DNA of 64,000 bases, taken from NCBI GenBank assembly GCA_023418575.1, contig JAEZZM010000041.1, forward strand, positions 1-64,000, in the 5' to 3' direction. Below the pieces are notes generated by a model that worked only from the letters and a program-made list of their open reading frames with translations, was not told the origin of the DNA and ran no database searches. This document shows, piece after piece, positions 7,498 through 17,900 of the stretch. Made by a program: the position numbers and the translations under genes. Source of the DNA: Actinomycetes bacterium. Its GTDB lineage: Bacteria; Actinomycetota; Coriobacteriia; Coriobacteriales; JAEZZM01. Position 1 is the stretch's first letter, and the number at the start of each line of letters is the position of its first letter.

Positions 7498-10342
7498 ACT
7501 TATTTCAGATCAAGAACAGGCTTCAGCTGCAACACAGTCAAGCACGACAGCGCAGCAGGCCGCAGATAAAGAAAGCTACGCTTGCCACGGGGATCACTGC
7601 ACAGAGCTTGGCTGCCCACCGGGAGTAAAAACAACGCGCATACACATAGATGGCAGCGAGTATGAAGTTGCTTGCGGAAGCACTATTTTAGAAGCTGCAC
7701 GTTTGCATAACATTTATATTCCAAGTCTCTGTTATATGAAAGAGCGCTCACAAATTGGCTCTTGTCGTGTTTGCATGGTAGAAGTTGCAGGTATTTCTAA
7801 ACCAGTACCTGCATGTAAAACTACCGTTTTTCCTGGTATGAAAGTAAATACTCAATCCGATAAGATCAAAGCCTATAGACGTCTGGCCTTGGGTCTTATC
7901 ATTGCAGATCACGGTCTTAACAGCACCAATTTTTGCTTCTCATGCAAAAGAAATGGAAGTTGTGAGCTGCAGGACGTCTGCCGCAATGAAGGTGTCTTAG
8001 ATCAAATCTTTGAGCCAGGAACACCTCGCGGGCCCGTGCTTGAGGATAATCCTTACTTAAGTTATGACCCTCAGCTATGCATTACCTGTCAACGCTGTGT
8101 GGGGGCATGCAATAGTTCTGCAGGTAATCACTCCTTGCAGAGTGGACGTGCAGGAAACCGCCTAACCATAGAAGCTCCTTTTGGTAAAGATTGGGATACT
8201 ACCGTATGTGAAAGCTGCGGTAACTGCGCACAAGCCTGCCCAACAGGTGCTCTTACGGTAAAGCGCAGAAAAGACTATCGTGATTGGGAATGCTCCAAAG
8301 TTCGCACTACCTGCCCATTTTGTGGAGTTGGCTGTCAGCTTGATCTCTATGTAAAAGATGGCAAAATTGTTGACTCTATGGGAGCTTATGGACCTTCAAA
8401 CAAGGGTCTCCTTTGCGTAAAAGGACGCTCGGCAAGCTTTGATTTTATTAGCGCAGCCGATCGCCTAAAAACTCCTCTTATCAAAAACAAAGAAACAGGC
8501 GAATTTGAAGAGGCCAGCTGGGATGAGGCGCTTGATCTTATCGTCAACAAATTTACCCAGATTAAAAATGAGCATGGCGGTGAAGCTCTTGCAGCTTTTG
8601 CCTGCTCTAGGTCTACCAATGAAGATATCTATCAATTTATGAAGATGGCGCGCATAGCCTTTCAAACTAACAATGTTGATAACTGCGCCCGTGTTTGACA
8701 CAGCCCAACCGTTGCCGGTCTGGCAATAACTCTTGGTTCTGGCGCTATGACAAACGCTATTGAAGATATTGTTCAAAATACTAAGCTTATCTTGCTGATT
8801 GGTTCAAATCCTGAAGAAGCGCATCCCGTCATTGGTATGCAAATTAGACAGGCTGTAGAACGTGGATGCAAACTCATTTTGGCTGATCCACGCAAAATTG
8901 GCTTGAGCGAGCATGCTGATATCCATCTTAAGCTAAAACCTGGTACCAACGTTGCTTTTGCTAATGGTATGGCACATATCATCATTAGAGATGGTCTTGC
9001 AGATATGGCATACATTAACGAGCGCTGTGAGGGCTTTGAGGAGTTTAAGGCTATGGTGGCTGATTATACTCCTGAACGTGTTGCTGAGATCTGTGAAATT
9101 CCTCAAGATGATCTTATTTCTGCGGCGCACATGTTTGCACAAGCACCTGCGGCTGCCATTATGTATTGTTTGGGCGTAACCGAGCACTCAACAGGAACAG
9201 ATGGTGTATTTAGCCTTTCTAACCTCTCAATGCTCACAGGAAACCTTGGTAAATCTGGTGGCGGCGTTAATCCTTTGCGCGGTCAAAACAACGTACAAGG
9301 CGCCTGTGATATGGGCGCGGGCCCAGATGATATGACAGGTTATCAAAAGGTCGCAAAAGAGGGTGTCTTAGAGAAGTTTGAGAAAGCCTGGGGTGTTACA
9401 CTCAACCATAATCAAGGTACCAAGGCAACTGAAATCTTCCCCAAGATGATAAGTGGTGAGGTAAAAGGCGTATTTATCTTTGGTGAGGACCCCATTAGAA
9501 CTGATCCAGATACCGGACATGTAATAAAAGCTCTGAGTAATGTTGAGTTTTTAGTAGTAGATGACCTCTTCTTAACCGAAACCGCCAAGTATGCAGATGT
9601 GGTTTTGCCAGGCGCTGCCTTTGCCGAGAAGGAAGGCACCTTTACTAACACTGAGCGCAGAGTTCAACGCGTGCGCAAAGCTGTTGAATCTCCTGGCCAA
9701 GCCAAGCAGGATCACTGGATTTTCTCAGAGATTATGCGTCGCATGGGCTACGATCAAGCAGAGGTAAACTCAGCTCAAATTATGGATGAAATTGCTTCTC
9801 TTACTCCATCCTATGCAGGCATCAGTCACGCACGACTTGACAGTGAAGCCTTGGGCGGTGCTGGCTTGCAATGGCCTTGCACTGACGAACATCATCCTGG
9901 AACGCGCATTATGCACCAAGGCAGCTTTGCAAGAGGTCTTGGAATGTTTAAGCCTGTGGCTTATCGTCCTTCTGCAGAGCTCCCTGATGCAGATTATCCG
10001 TTCATTTTGAGTACGGGAAGAATTTTGTACCATTACAACGCTGCTGCGTTTACTGAGCGTTCACATGGCACCATGAGTATTGCACAGCGCTCCTTTATTG
10101 AGCTTAATGACCATGATGCTTTAGAGCTTGGTATTAAAGATGGCGATAAGGTACGGGTTAGCTCACGCAGAGGCTCTATTACCTCTTGGGCTCGTGTAAG
10201 CCCCAAGAATGTTTCGGGCAGGGTGTGGATGCCCTTCCACTTCCAGGATGGTAATTCTAACTGGCTTACTAATGCTGCGCTAGATCCTGTATCTAAGGCT
10301 CCTGAGTTTAAAGTTTGTGCAGTAAAGGTTGAGAAGGCTTAG
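7490..10342 (+). CDS. fdhF: Selenocysteine formate dehydrogenase alpha subunit
   Basis: Molybdopterin formate dehydrogenase of 950 residues read through an in-frame TGA at 8696-8698 (residue 403, selenocysteine). Domains in order: NuoG-like 2Fe-2S (Cys81, 92, 95, 109), His-Cys 4Fe-4S region (DHGLN...CFSCKRNGSC, 140-158), two ferredoxin clusters (CITCQRCVGAC 197-207; CESCGNCAQAC 240-250), the MopB 4Fe-4S motif CPFCGVGC (275-282), then the catalytic and dinucleotide-binding domains. The residues after the TGA (HSPTVAGL) match the E. coli FdhF site. The start at 7490 has GGAGGGGGG 12 bases upstream. It oxidises formate to CO2 or runs in reverse; the partner is the upstream flavoprotein. Automatic callers will split it in two. 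Confidence 0.95.
8696..8727 (+). promoter_or_regulatory. Bacterial SECIS element in fdhF
   Basis: Directly after the TGA codon the mRNA can form GUUGCC (8711-8716), loop GGUCU (8717-8721), GGCAAU (8722-8727), a six-pair hairpin with the GGUC loop bound by SelB. Codon by codon it closely resembles the E. coli fdhF SECIS. Confidence 0.88.
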
Positions 10343-10508
10343 TCCAGACGGCTCTGTGCTTTTTTCTCAGGCCAAGGCTACAAAGCCAGCTTAGCCTTAC
10401 TGTACTGAGATATAGTTCTGGCTAACCCAGTATGTTAACTGCTAACAATGTTTCCCTGTTCCTATTTGTTAGCTTGGTCCCTTCCTTGTTGACATGCTGT
10501 TAGCATAC

Positions 10509-10550
10509 AAAAGGCTCACGAATCGACTTGCTCGTTCTCGTGAGCCTTTT
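10509..10550. terminator. Bidirectional terminator between fdhF and fdhD
   Basis: Thirteen-base perfect inverted repeat (AAAAGGCTCACGA at 10509-10521 and its complement at 10538-10550), with A-run and T-run on either side. It can terminate both convergent transcripts. Confidence 0.88.
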
Positions 10551-10612
10551 CTTGTTTGTTGTTTCGCGCTTCTTGCTTATTGGCCTATAGTCTCTATGAT
10601 CCCTTTTACTGG

Positions 10613-11521
10613 CTAAAGAGCAATTCTGTGTGCTCCTGAATATAGAGTAAAGCGACCATCCCTAACATAAGAAGCAACCGTCATATCATTTGCCCTAGCA
10701 AAGCAACAGGTAGAATAACTGGGTGCAGATACTGTAGCAATAAGGCAAACACCAAATTTCGCAAGCTTAAGTGCAAGCTCTACAGCACATCTGCTACTTA
10801 AAAAGACAAAGCCCTGATCGGCGCTTATCCCCGCCCTTAAACAGGCTCCTATTAATTTAGTGAGGCCGCAGTGACGCGCCAGATCTTCTCGCACCAATAA
10901 GACCTCTCCTTCCCAGTTTACAAAGGCAGCTGCATGGGTTGAGCCTGTATGCTTATTGAGCTCCTGCATGGCATAGAATTTCTCATTAGACTCAATAATA
11001 AGCTGCGGCTTAAGCGGGAGGATGCCCGAGGGAGGGCTTGCTAGCTTATACTGGTGTAGCGTATTGAGGCCTTCTGTATAATCCAAGCTTTTAAAAAGGG
11101 GCGTAGCGCTTGCATCTGCAAAATTCTTAAATGCTTGCTCTATATCAATTGAGGGATCAAGTTCCACATTTATAAGATGAAGCGCATCTTGAAGCTCGTA
11201 GTTAAGAGAAAGAATCTGAGAAGCCTGAGAAATAATGCCCCTATCAAAGCACATGCCATAAGCATAGTCTTCTAGATCAATTGGCGTGCAGGTACCAAAA
11301 ATCTTATGATCCTTGTCAAAGACCAGTGCAACTGGCTCTTCTCTTACCAAATTCTCTGTCTGAACACTGCGCTCATAGCCTGCAGTCTTACCTTGTGCGG
11401 CCTGATCATCTTGCAACTGATAGCGAACAGTTTCTTCAATCTGCTTAAGCCCTTCTTTATTTTTTGGCGATAAGACCTCAAGTGATGACTCTGAGGCAAA
11501 GGCAGTTGCAGTTTCGCTCAT
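10613..11521 (-). CDS. fdhD: FdhD-family sulfurtransferase for formate dehydrogenase
   Basis: FdhD-family protein of 302 residues. The family transfers sulphur from IscS to the molybdenum cofactor of FdhF and is needed for formate dehydrogenase activity. Recognisable features are GSTHAAAF, the REDLARHCGLTKLIGA block (family: ReDigRHnAvdKliG) and the C-terminal SAPSYS...YSGAHRI segment. The catalytic CxxC motif of E. coli FdhD (Cys121/Cys124) should lie just before GSTHAAAF, but the equivalent stretch (TPLFKSLDYTEG) has no cysteine. Start chosen at the ATG at 11521 with AGAGGGG eight bases upstream; the frame runs open to 11629. Convergent with fdhF. Confidence 0.85.
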   Translation of the reverse strand: MSETATAFASESSLEVLSPKNKEGLKQIEETVRYQLQDDQAAQGKTAGYERSVQTENLVREEPVALVFDKDHKIFGTCTPIDLEDYAYGMCFDRGIISQASQILSLNYELQDALHLINVELDPSIDIEQAFKNFADASATPLFKSLDYTEGLNTLHQYKLASPPSGILPLKPQLIIESNEKFYAMQELNKHTGSTHAAAFVNWEGEVLLVREDLARHCGLTKLIGACLRAGISADQGFVFLSSRCAVELALKLAKFGVCLIATVSAPSYSTCCFARANDMTVASYVRDGRFTLYSGAHRIAL

Positions 11522-11768
11522 ATGCACCCCTCTTATTCGTATATTCTTATATTCCCTTATCGTTTGACCACTGTATCTTTGAACCTGTAGATATCTATAT
11601 CCTGAAATCACTATATCTTTGGATCTCACTGCTTTTAGATACGATACATCTTAGCTGTAACTGTGCTCAATTCTCTCTATTTCTTACCCCTCTTCATCAG
11701 TCCTCTTGCAGGCGCAGAATATAGGCACAAGGCGCAAGGGCATAGTCAGGTAAAACAAGAGGCAAAGC

Positions 11769-11816
11769 AAGGCGCAAAGTAAGACGTAAAGTAAGACGCA
11801 AAATAAGGCGCAAGAT
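11769..11816. repeat. 12-bp tandem repeat, four units
   Basis: Four diverged copies of AAGRCGYAAART lie head to tail at 11769, 11781, 11793 and 11805. A partial copy precedes them. The block lies just downstream of the giant surface-protein gene's terminator. Confidence 0.8.
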
Positions 11817-11820
11817 ATAA

Positions 11821-11855
11821 AAAGAGCTCCTCTACCTTTAGTAAAGAAGCTCTTT
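11821..11855 (-). terminator. Terminator of the giant surface-protein gene
   Basis: AAAGAGCT (11821-11828) pairs with AGCTCTTT (11848-11855). On the minus strand a TTTTTAT tract follows the stem. Confidence 0.75.
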
Positions 11856-11903
11856 GACCTAGTCTATGCCACACTTACTAAACAGCGCTCTATAAACAGT
11901 GCT

Positions 11904-14900
11904 CTAACGAGAACCTTCTTTGCGCTTTCTACGGGCGATAAAAGCTGCCGCTATTAAGGCCATACCGCCCATTGCTAGACTTGCGGCAAGTGATGTCTTA
12001 CCTGTGTCACTGGTCTTGGGCAAGTAGTAATAATATTCCTTGCTTGGCAAGCCTGGTACCGGTATACCTGGCTTGTCTGGATCAGGTGGTGTTGGGGTGG
12101 GCTCTCCAGGAACAATGTTCTCATTTGAAGGTGTTTCTGGAATATCTCCACCAGGTGTTTTACCACTTACGGTAGCAGTGTTGCTTACTGATCCTGCCTT
12201 GAGGTCTTCTTCTGTAACCGTATAAAAGACCTCTTTTTCCTCATGTGTATATTGCTCACCAGGCTTTATTTCCTTATAGAGCTCTCGCTCAAGTGAAATC
12301 TTTGGGTCTGCAATCTTGAGGTAGCGCACGCTCACATTACCTGTGTTGGTAATAATGAAGCTATAGAAGATCTTATCGCCCACCGCATGGAACTTATTAT
12401 CAGGATAAGCAACACCTGATGCATTAGTTACCTGCGCCGTCTTTTTCTCCACAGTAATTGATGGCGTCTGTATTGGTGGTGTAGTGTTAGTTGATTCCTC
12501 AGGAGGAGTGTTATTTCCTGATGGAGGAGTTGCCACTACACTTACCGTATTATCTACCTTACCTTGATTGAGGTCAGCCTGGGTAACCGTATAGTACACA
12601 TTTGGCTTATAAGTCCAGGTAGCTCCAGGTTTAAGCTCTTGCTTTACCTCTCTGTCAAACTTAAGAAGCTTATCGGTGAATCGTAGTTTCTTAATTGTTT
12701 GGTTACCGGTATTGGTAACAGTAAAGCTATAGTAAATCCTATCGCCCACGGCAATGAACTTCATATCATCGCGCTCTTGCGTTCCGTCCTTATCGGTCAC
12801 CTTAACAGTGTTCTTAACAACTTTGAAGGAATTATTAGGCTTACCAGGGACGACATTATCATTAGACGGTGTTTCTGGAATATCTCCTCCAGGTGTTTTA
12901 CCACCTACCTTAGCGGTATTGAGGACCTGACCCAATTCAAGATCATTTGGGGTAACTATATAAGGTTTAGGCTCCTCATAAAAGAACTTCTCTCCAGGAG
13001 CTAAGTTAACACTAAACTCTTTGTTGCTAATACCAAGATTTGAATCGTTGAGCTTAAGATAGCGAACATTAACGTTACCTGTATTGATGATGGTAAAGCT
13101 ATAGTAGATCTTATCGCCCACTTCATAGAATCTTACATCATCATAAGCTTGATCATCTTTGTTCAAAACCTTGGTTGCATTCTTTACAACCTTAATCTCT
13201 GGCGTTTGAAGCGGAGGAGTAGTATTAGTTGACTCCTCTGGTGGTGTGTCATTCCCTGAAGGAGGGGTAGCAACTACCGTAACTGTGTTATCTACCTTAC
13301 CTTGGTTTAGATCTTCTTGCGTCACCTTATAGTACAAGCTGGGTGAATAGGTCCACTTAAAGCCAGGTTTTAAATTAACACTGAGCTCCCTATCAAGATT
13401 AATACGATCATCTTTGATCTTGAGCTTCTTGATAGTTTGGTTTCCTGTATTGGTGATAGTAAAGCTGTAGTAAATCCTATCCTCAGCAGCCTTAAACATA
13501 AGGTCTTCACGGATCTCTAAGCCTGTTTTATCGGTCACCTTAGCTGTCTTCTTCTCCACCTTAAAGGAGTTGTTAGGCTCTACAGGTACCACACTTTCAT
13601 TTGAAGGAGTTGGGGGCAGATCTCCACCAGGGGTCTTTCCGCCAACGGTGACAATATTGCTTACCGAACCATTATCCATATCATCTTGAGTCACCTCATA
13701 AGGTGGATCTGTGATGTACTCATAAACATCACCAGGAGCAAGTTTGGTATAAATCTCCTTATTTTTAATTCTCAGATTCTCATCATTGAGCAGCAGGTAA
13801 ACCACGTCCACATTACCAGTATTGGTAATGGTGAATTTGTAGGTGATCAGATCTCCTGCCGCATGAATCTTGTTGTCTTCATAAGGTGTTCTATCCGCAC
13901 TGGTGATGCTTGTTGCCTCCTTTTGCACCTCAATTTGAGGAGTTTGGGTTGGCGGCGTGGTATTAGTTGACTCTTCAGGTGGAGTGTCGATACCTGAAGG
14001 TGGAACTGCAACCACGTTCACCGTATTATCAAGCTTGCCTTGGTTAAGGTCTGCTTGAGTAACACTATAGAACAAGTTTGGCTTATAAACCCAGCTTGCC
14101 CCAGGATTAAGATCCATCTCTATCTCACGATTAAGCTTAATGCGATCATCTTTGATCTTGAGCTTTTTGATGGTCTGGTTACCTGTGTTAATGATAGTAA
14201 ACGAGTAGTAGATTCTATCGTTTACAGCAATAAAGGTTTTATCCTTACGAGTCTCATCACCCGTGCTATCTGTTACCTTCACCGTGTTCTTAATTACCTT
14301 AAATGAGTTATCAGGCTCTACAGGTACATTCACAGGATTTGAAGGAACAGGTGGTATGTCTCCGCCTGGGGTCTTACCACCAACCGTAGCAGTATTGAGA
14401 ACTCCACCCTCATTGAGATCTCTTTGTGTTACCACATAAGGTTCTTCAGTTTCATAGCTAATGCTCTTTCCAGGAGCTATGGTCTCATACAGCTCTTTTA
14501 CTAAGCCAATCCTGTCATCATCAATCTTTACGTAACGCACCGTTACATTACCTTTATTGGTAATGATGAATTTATAGCTGATAAGATCACCTTTGGCATG
14601 AATCTTGCCATCTTCATATGGAGTGCCATCAGCACTGGTAACCTCTGTTAGCTGTTTTTCTACTTCAATTTTTGGTGTTTGAAGTGGAGGGGTGGTATTT
14701 GTTGTCTTTTCAGGAGGTGTGTCATTTCCTGATGGAGGGGTGGCAACCACAGTAACCGTGTTGTCTACCTTGCCCTGGTCAATATCAGCCTGAGTTACGG
14801 TGTAATAGAGATTGGGCTTGTAGGTCCAGCTTGTCCCAGGATTAAGATCCATCTCTATCTCACGATTAAGCTTAATGCGATCATCTTTGATCTTAAGCTT

Positions 14901-17900
14901 TTTGATGGTCTGGTTACCGGTATTTGTAACAGTAAAGCTGTAGTAAATCCTATCTCCTGGTGTGGTGTACATATTTTCATCACGAAGCTCATTGCCCGTG
15001 CTATCTGTAACCTTCACCGTATTCTTTTCTACCTTAAAGGAGTTGTTAGGCTCTACAGGTACCACACTTTTATTTGATGGCGTGTCAGGAACATCACCGC
15101 CAGGGGTCTTACCTCCCACAATTGCAGTATTAAGTACCTCACCATTATTAAGATCCGCTTGACTTACCTTATAAGGCTCTTCCAAGGTGTAGGTAAATTT
15201 ACCATCTGGATCAATGTTAAGGTCATAAAACTCCTTGGTAAACTTAATGGTTGAGTCATCAATCTTGAGGTAGCGAATAGTTACATTACCTTTATTGGTA
15301 ACGGTAAATTTATAGGTGATAAGATCTCCTGCTGCGTGAATCTTACCATCCTCATAAGCTTTACCCTGAGCATCAGTTACCTCTGTTGCGGTCTTTTCAA
15401 CCACAATTTTTGGTGTTTGGACTGGCGGCGTGGTATTAGTTGACTCTTCAGGTGGAGTGTCGTTACCTGAAGGTGGAACTGCAACCACGCTCACCGTGTT
15501 ATTAACCTTACCTGTGTTAATATCAGCCTGGGTAACCTCATAGAATTTATTGGGGGTATAGGTCCACTTAAAGCCAGGCTTAAGATCAAGGCTTATCTCT
15601 CGAGTTAAATCAATAAGCGTATCTTTGAACTTGAGCTTCTTTATGGTTTGGTTACCGGTATTAGTAACAGTAAAGCTGTAGTAAATCCTGTCTCCCGCTG
15701 TAGTAAACATATTATCTTTACGGGTCTCAGTACCATCACCATTAGTTACTTTAACCGTATTTTTTTCTACCTTAAAGGAGTTGTTAGGCTCTACAGGAAC
15801 TGACTCATCATCTGAGGGAGGCTCTTCTCCTTCAGGAACAGGAGATTCTGGTATCTCTGCAAAAACCTTATTATAAAAGCTGCCATTATCAAGATCAGCT
15901 TGAGTTACCACATGAGGTGTCTCATGTTCATATTTGTAAGATTTAGTGGGCGCTAAGGGGTGATCGTCAATGGTGATCTCTTGCGCACCGGGAAGTTTTG
16001 CATCACGAAGAACATAGGACTCAATAGTAGCCTCACCTGTATTAGTAAAGGTAAAGCTGTAATAAATTTTATCTCCTACGGCATGAATCTTTTTGTCTTC
16101 ACGCTCTTGACCTTGAGCGTCCTCTACCCTGCTAGCCGTCTTTTCAACGCTAATATCGCGTGGTTTAGGTTTGGGCTTAGCGGGCACAGATTCATCATCT
16201 TCACCAGGGATGGTGCTCTTATATGGAGTGTTACCTGTAACCTTTATGGTGTTATTTACTACTCCGCTCTTTAAATCAGCAGGTGTTACTACATAGGGCA
16301 CAGGAACATCAAGCTCATAGAAGCCGCCATTGGCTGCAAGCTGCTGGTTTACTGTAGTATCAGAAATTTTGAGCAGCTCATCTTTATAACTAAATGAGGG
16401 CATATTAAAGGCATTGGGGTTGGTGACCTTAAGATGATAATAGATCTTATCTCCCACCTCACGTGCCCTATTTTCTGGATAAGCTACATCATTTGAGTCG
16501 GTAACTTTAAGCACAGATTTTTTAACAAGAATACTTCCCCAAATTGCATAGAGATGATTGTTCTCTGTTGGCTTATCTTTATCTACCAAGAAAGGTTCAC
16601 CAGGTAGATAGTGAGTTGAGGAGCCATCCGCTTTAAGATTCCAACCTAAGAAGGTCTTTCCCTCATAAATATAAGGGTTCTCAATTGCCTTAAAGCGCTG
16701 ATTGTTGAGAACATTTTGAGTTGTAATATCTGCGGCAGCTGTGCCATCGGCATTAAGAGGAGCGCCATTTGGATGATAGATAAAGTGAATGAGAGGATCT
16801 TTATCTCTTAATACCGCACGGAATTTACGAGAATAACGGACACGCTCATTTTGTTGCTCTTGGAAAAGGCCGCCACCTTCTTCTGCCTGGGTGATCTCTT
16901 TCCAGCCAATAAAGATTTTACCTTCAGGGATCTCTGGAGCATCTGGCTTTAAGATGCGGTAGCGATCATAGGTAAGTAGGCGATACCAGCTGTCTCTATC
17001 AACACGCTGAGTAAAGGCATGGTCATCACTATCTGCAGGTAAGAAAGTAATATCGCAGAAATCTGCCGCCCAAACCGGATAGAGATCATAATCTTGATCC
17101 AGCTCTTGGTTAAGATCAAAGATTAAGCGCTGTCCATTTTTAACATAGTACCAGTGTCTAAAATCTACCTTTGTTCCATCAGGCTCAATAGGCTTATTTG
17201 AGAAGTTGTCAGGGTTTTGCCTGATGTTTTCTTGAATAGTCTCAGGGATATGGGTGTACTTTTGATACTGCTCTGAGAAGGACACACCATATTCTTTATC
17301 TTGGGGGTCATCACCCTGAAAACCAGTTCTATGGAAAGTTACGCGTACATAAGGTGGTGTCCACTTTCCATAGAAAATGGTATCTTTGGCGTCAATAAAT
17401 CCGTTTTCAAAATCAACCGGCAGGGTAAGACCTGGATTCTGATACCAGCCTCTAAAGACATAACCATCACTATCACGGGTGGTTTCATCAACAACATAAC
17501 CCTCAAGCGCTTCTTTAGGTTGTTTTATAGGATCTTTTTTAGGTTGTTCTGGATCTTCAACAGGATAAACATCCTTAGTATCATTCATAGGGAAGAGATC
17601 CTTGTACTTACTCTCATAAAGATAAGGATCTGAAGTCTTAATTGCCTTGTTATCATCATTTGTTTGCCATTTAATGACATAGCTGTTGCGAGTATACAGC
17701 AGTGGATAAATACCAAGGGAGTTGGCATTATATTGAATCTTATCAAGTCTCTCTTTACTACTTAGACGCGTATCAAAATCAAAGTGATGATCTGATAAAT
17801 CCCACTTAGTTCCTATCTCACTTGAATCACGTGTTATAACCTCTTTTAAAGGAGCCTGGCTTTTAACATCAAGGGCAGTAAAGCCTTTAATATTTGCAAT

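Larger units (their letters stand above)
11522..11903. other. Gene-free region between fdhD and the surface protein
   Basis: About 380 bp that holds the fdhD promoter, imperfect direct repeats around TATCTTTG (near 11571 and 11609), a 12-bp tandem repeat and the terminator of the surface-protein gene. No open frame with a ribosome site is seen. Confidence 0.6.

Noticed and set aside
8696..8698. In-frame stop as a sign that fdhF is a pseudogene or two genes
   Set aside because: The stop is TGA exactly at the family selenocysteine position, both halves stay in one frame and a SECIS hairpin follows.
12699..13970. Open frames opposite the surface-protein gene
   Set aside because: They recur because the repeats recur, lack ribosome sites and encode no recognisable protein; they are shadows of the repeat array.
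12110..15786. Possible CRISPR-like periodic repeat
   Set aside because: The period is about 740 bp and entirely coding; no short direct repeats with unique spacers exist in the window.
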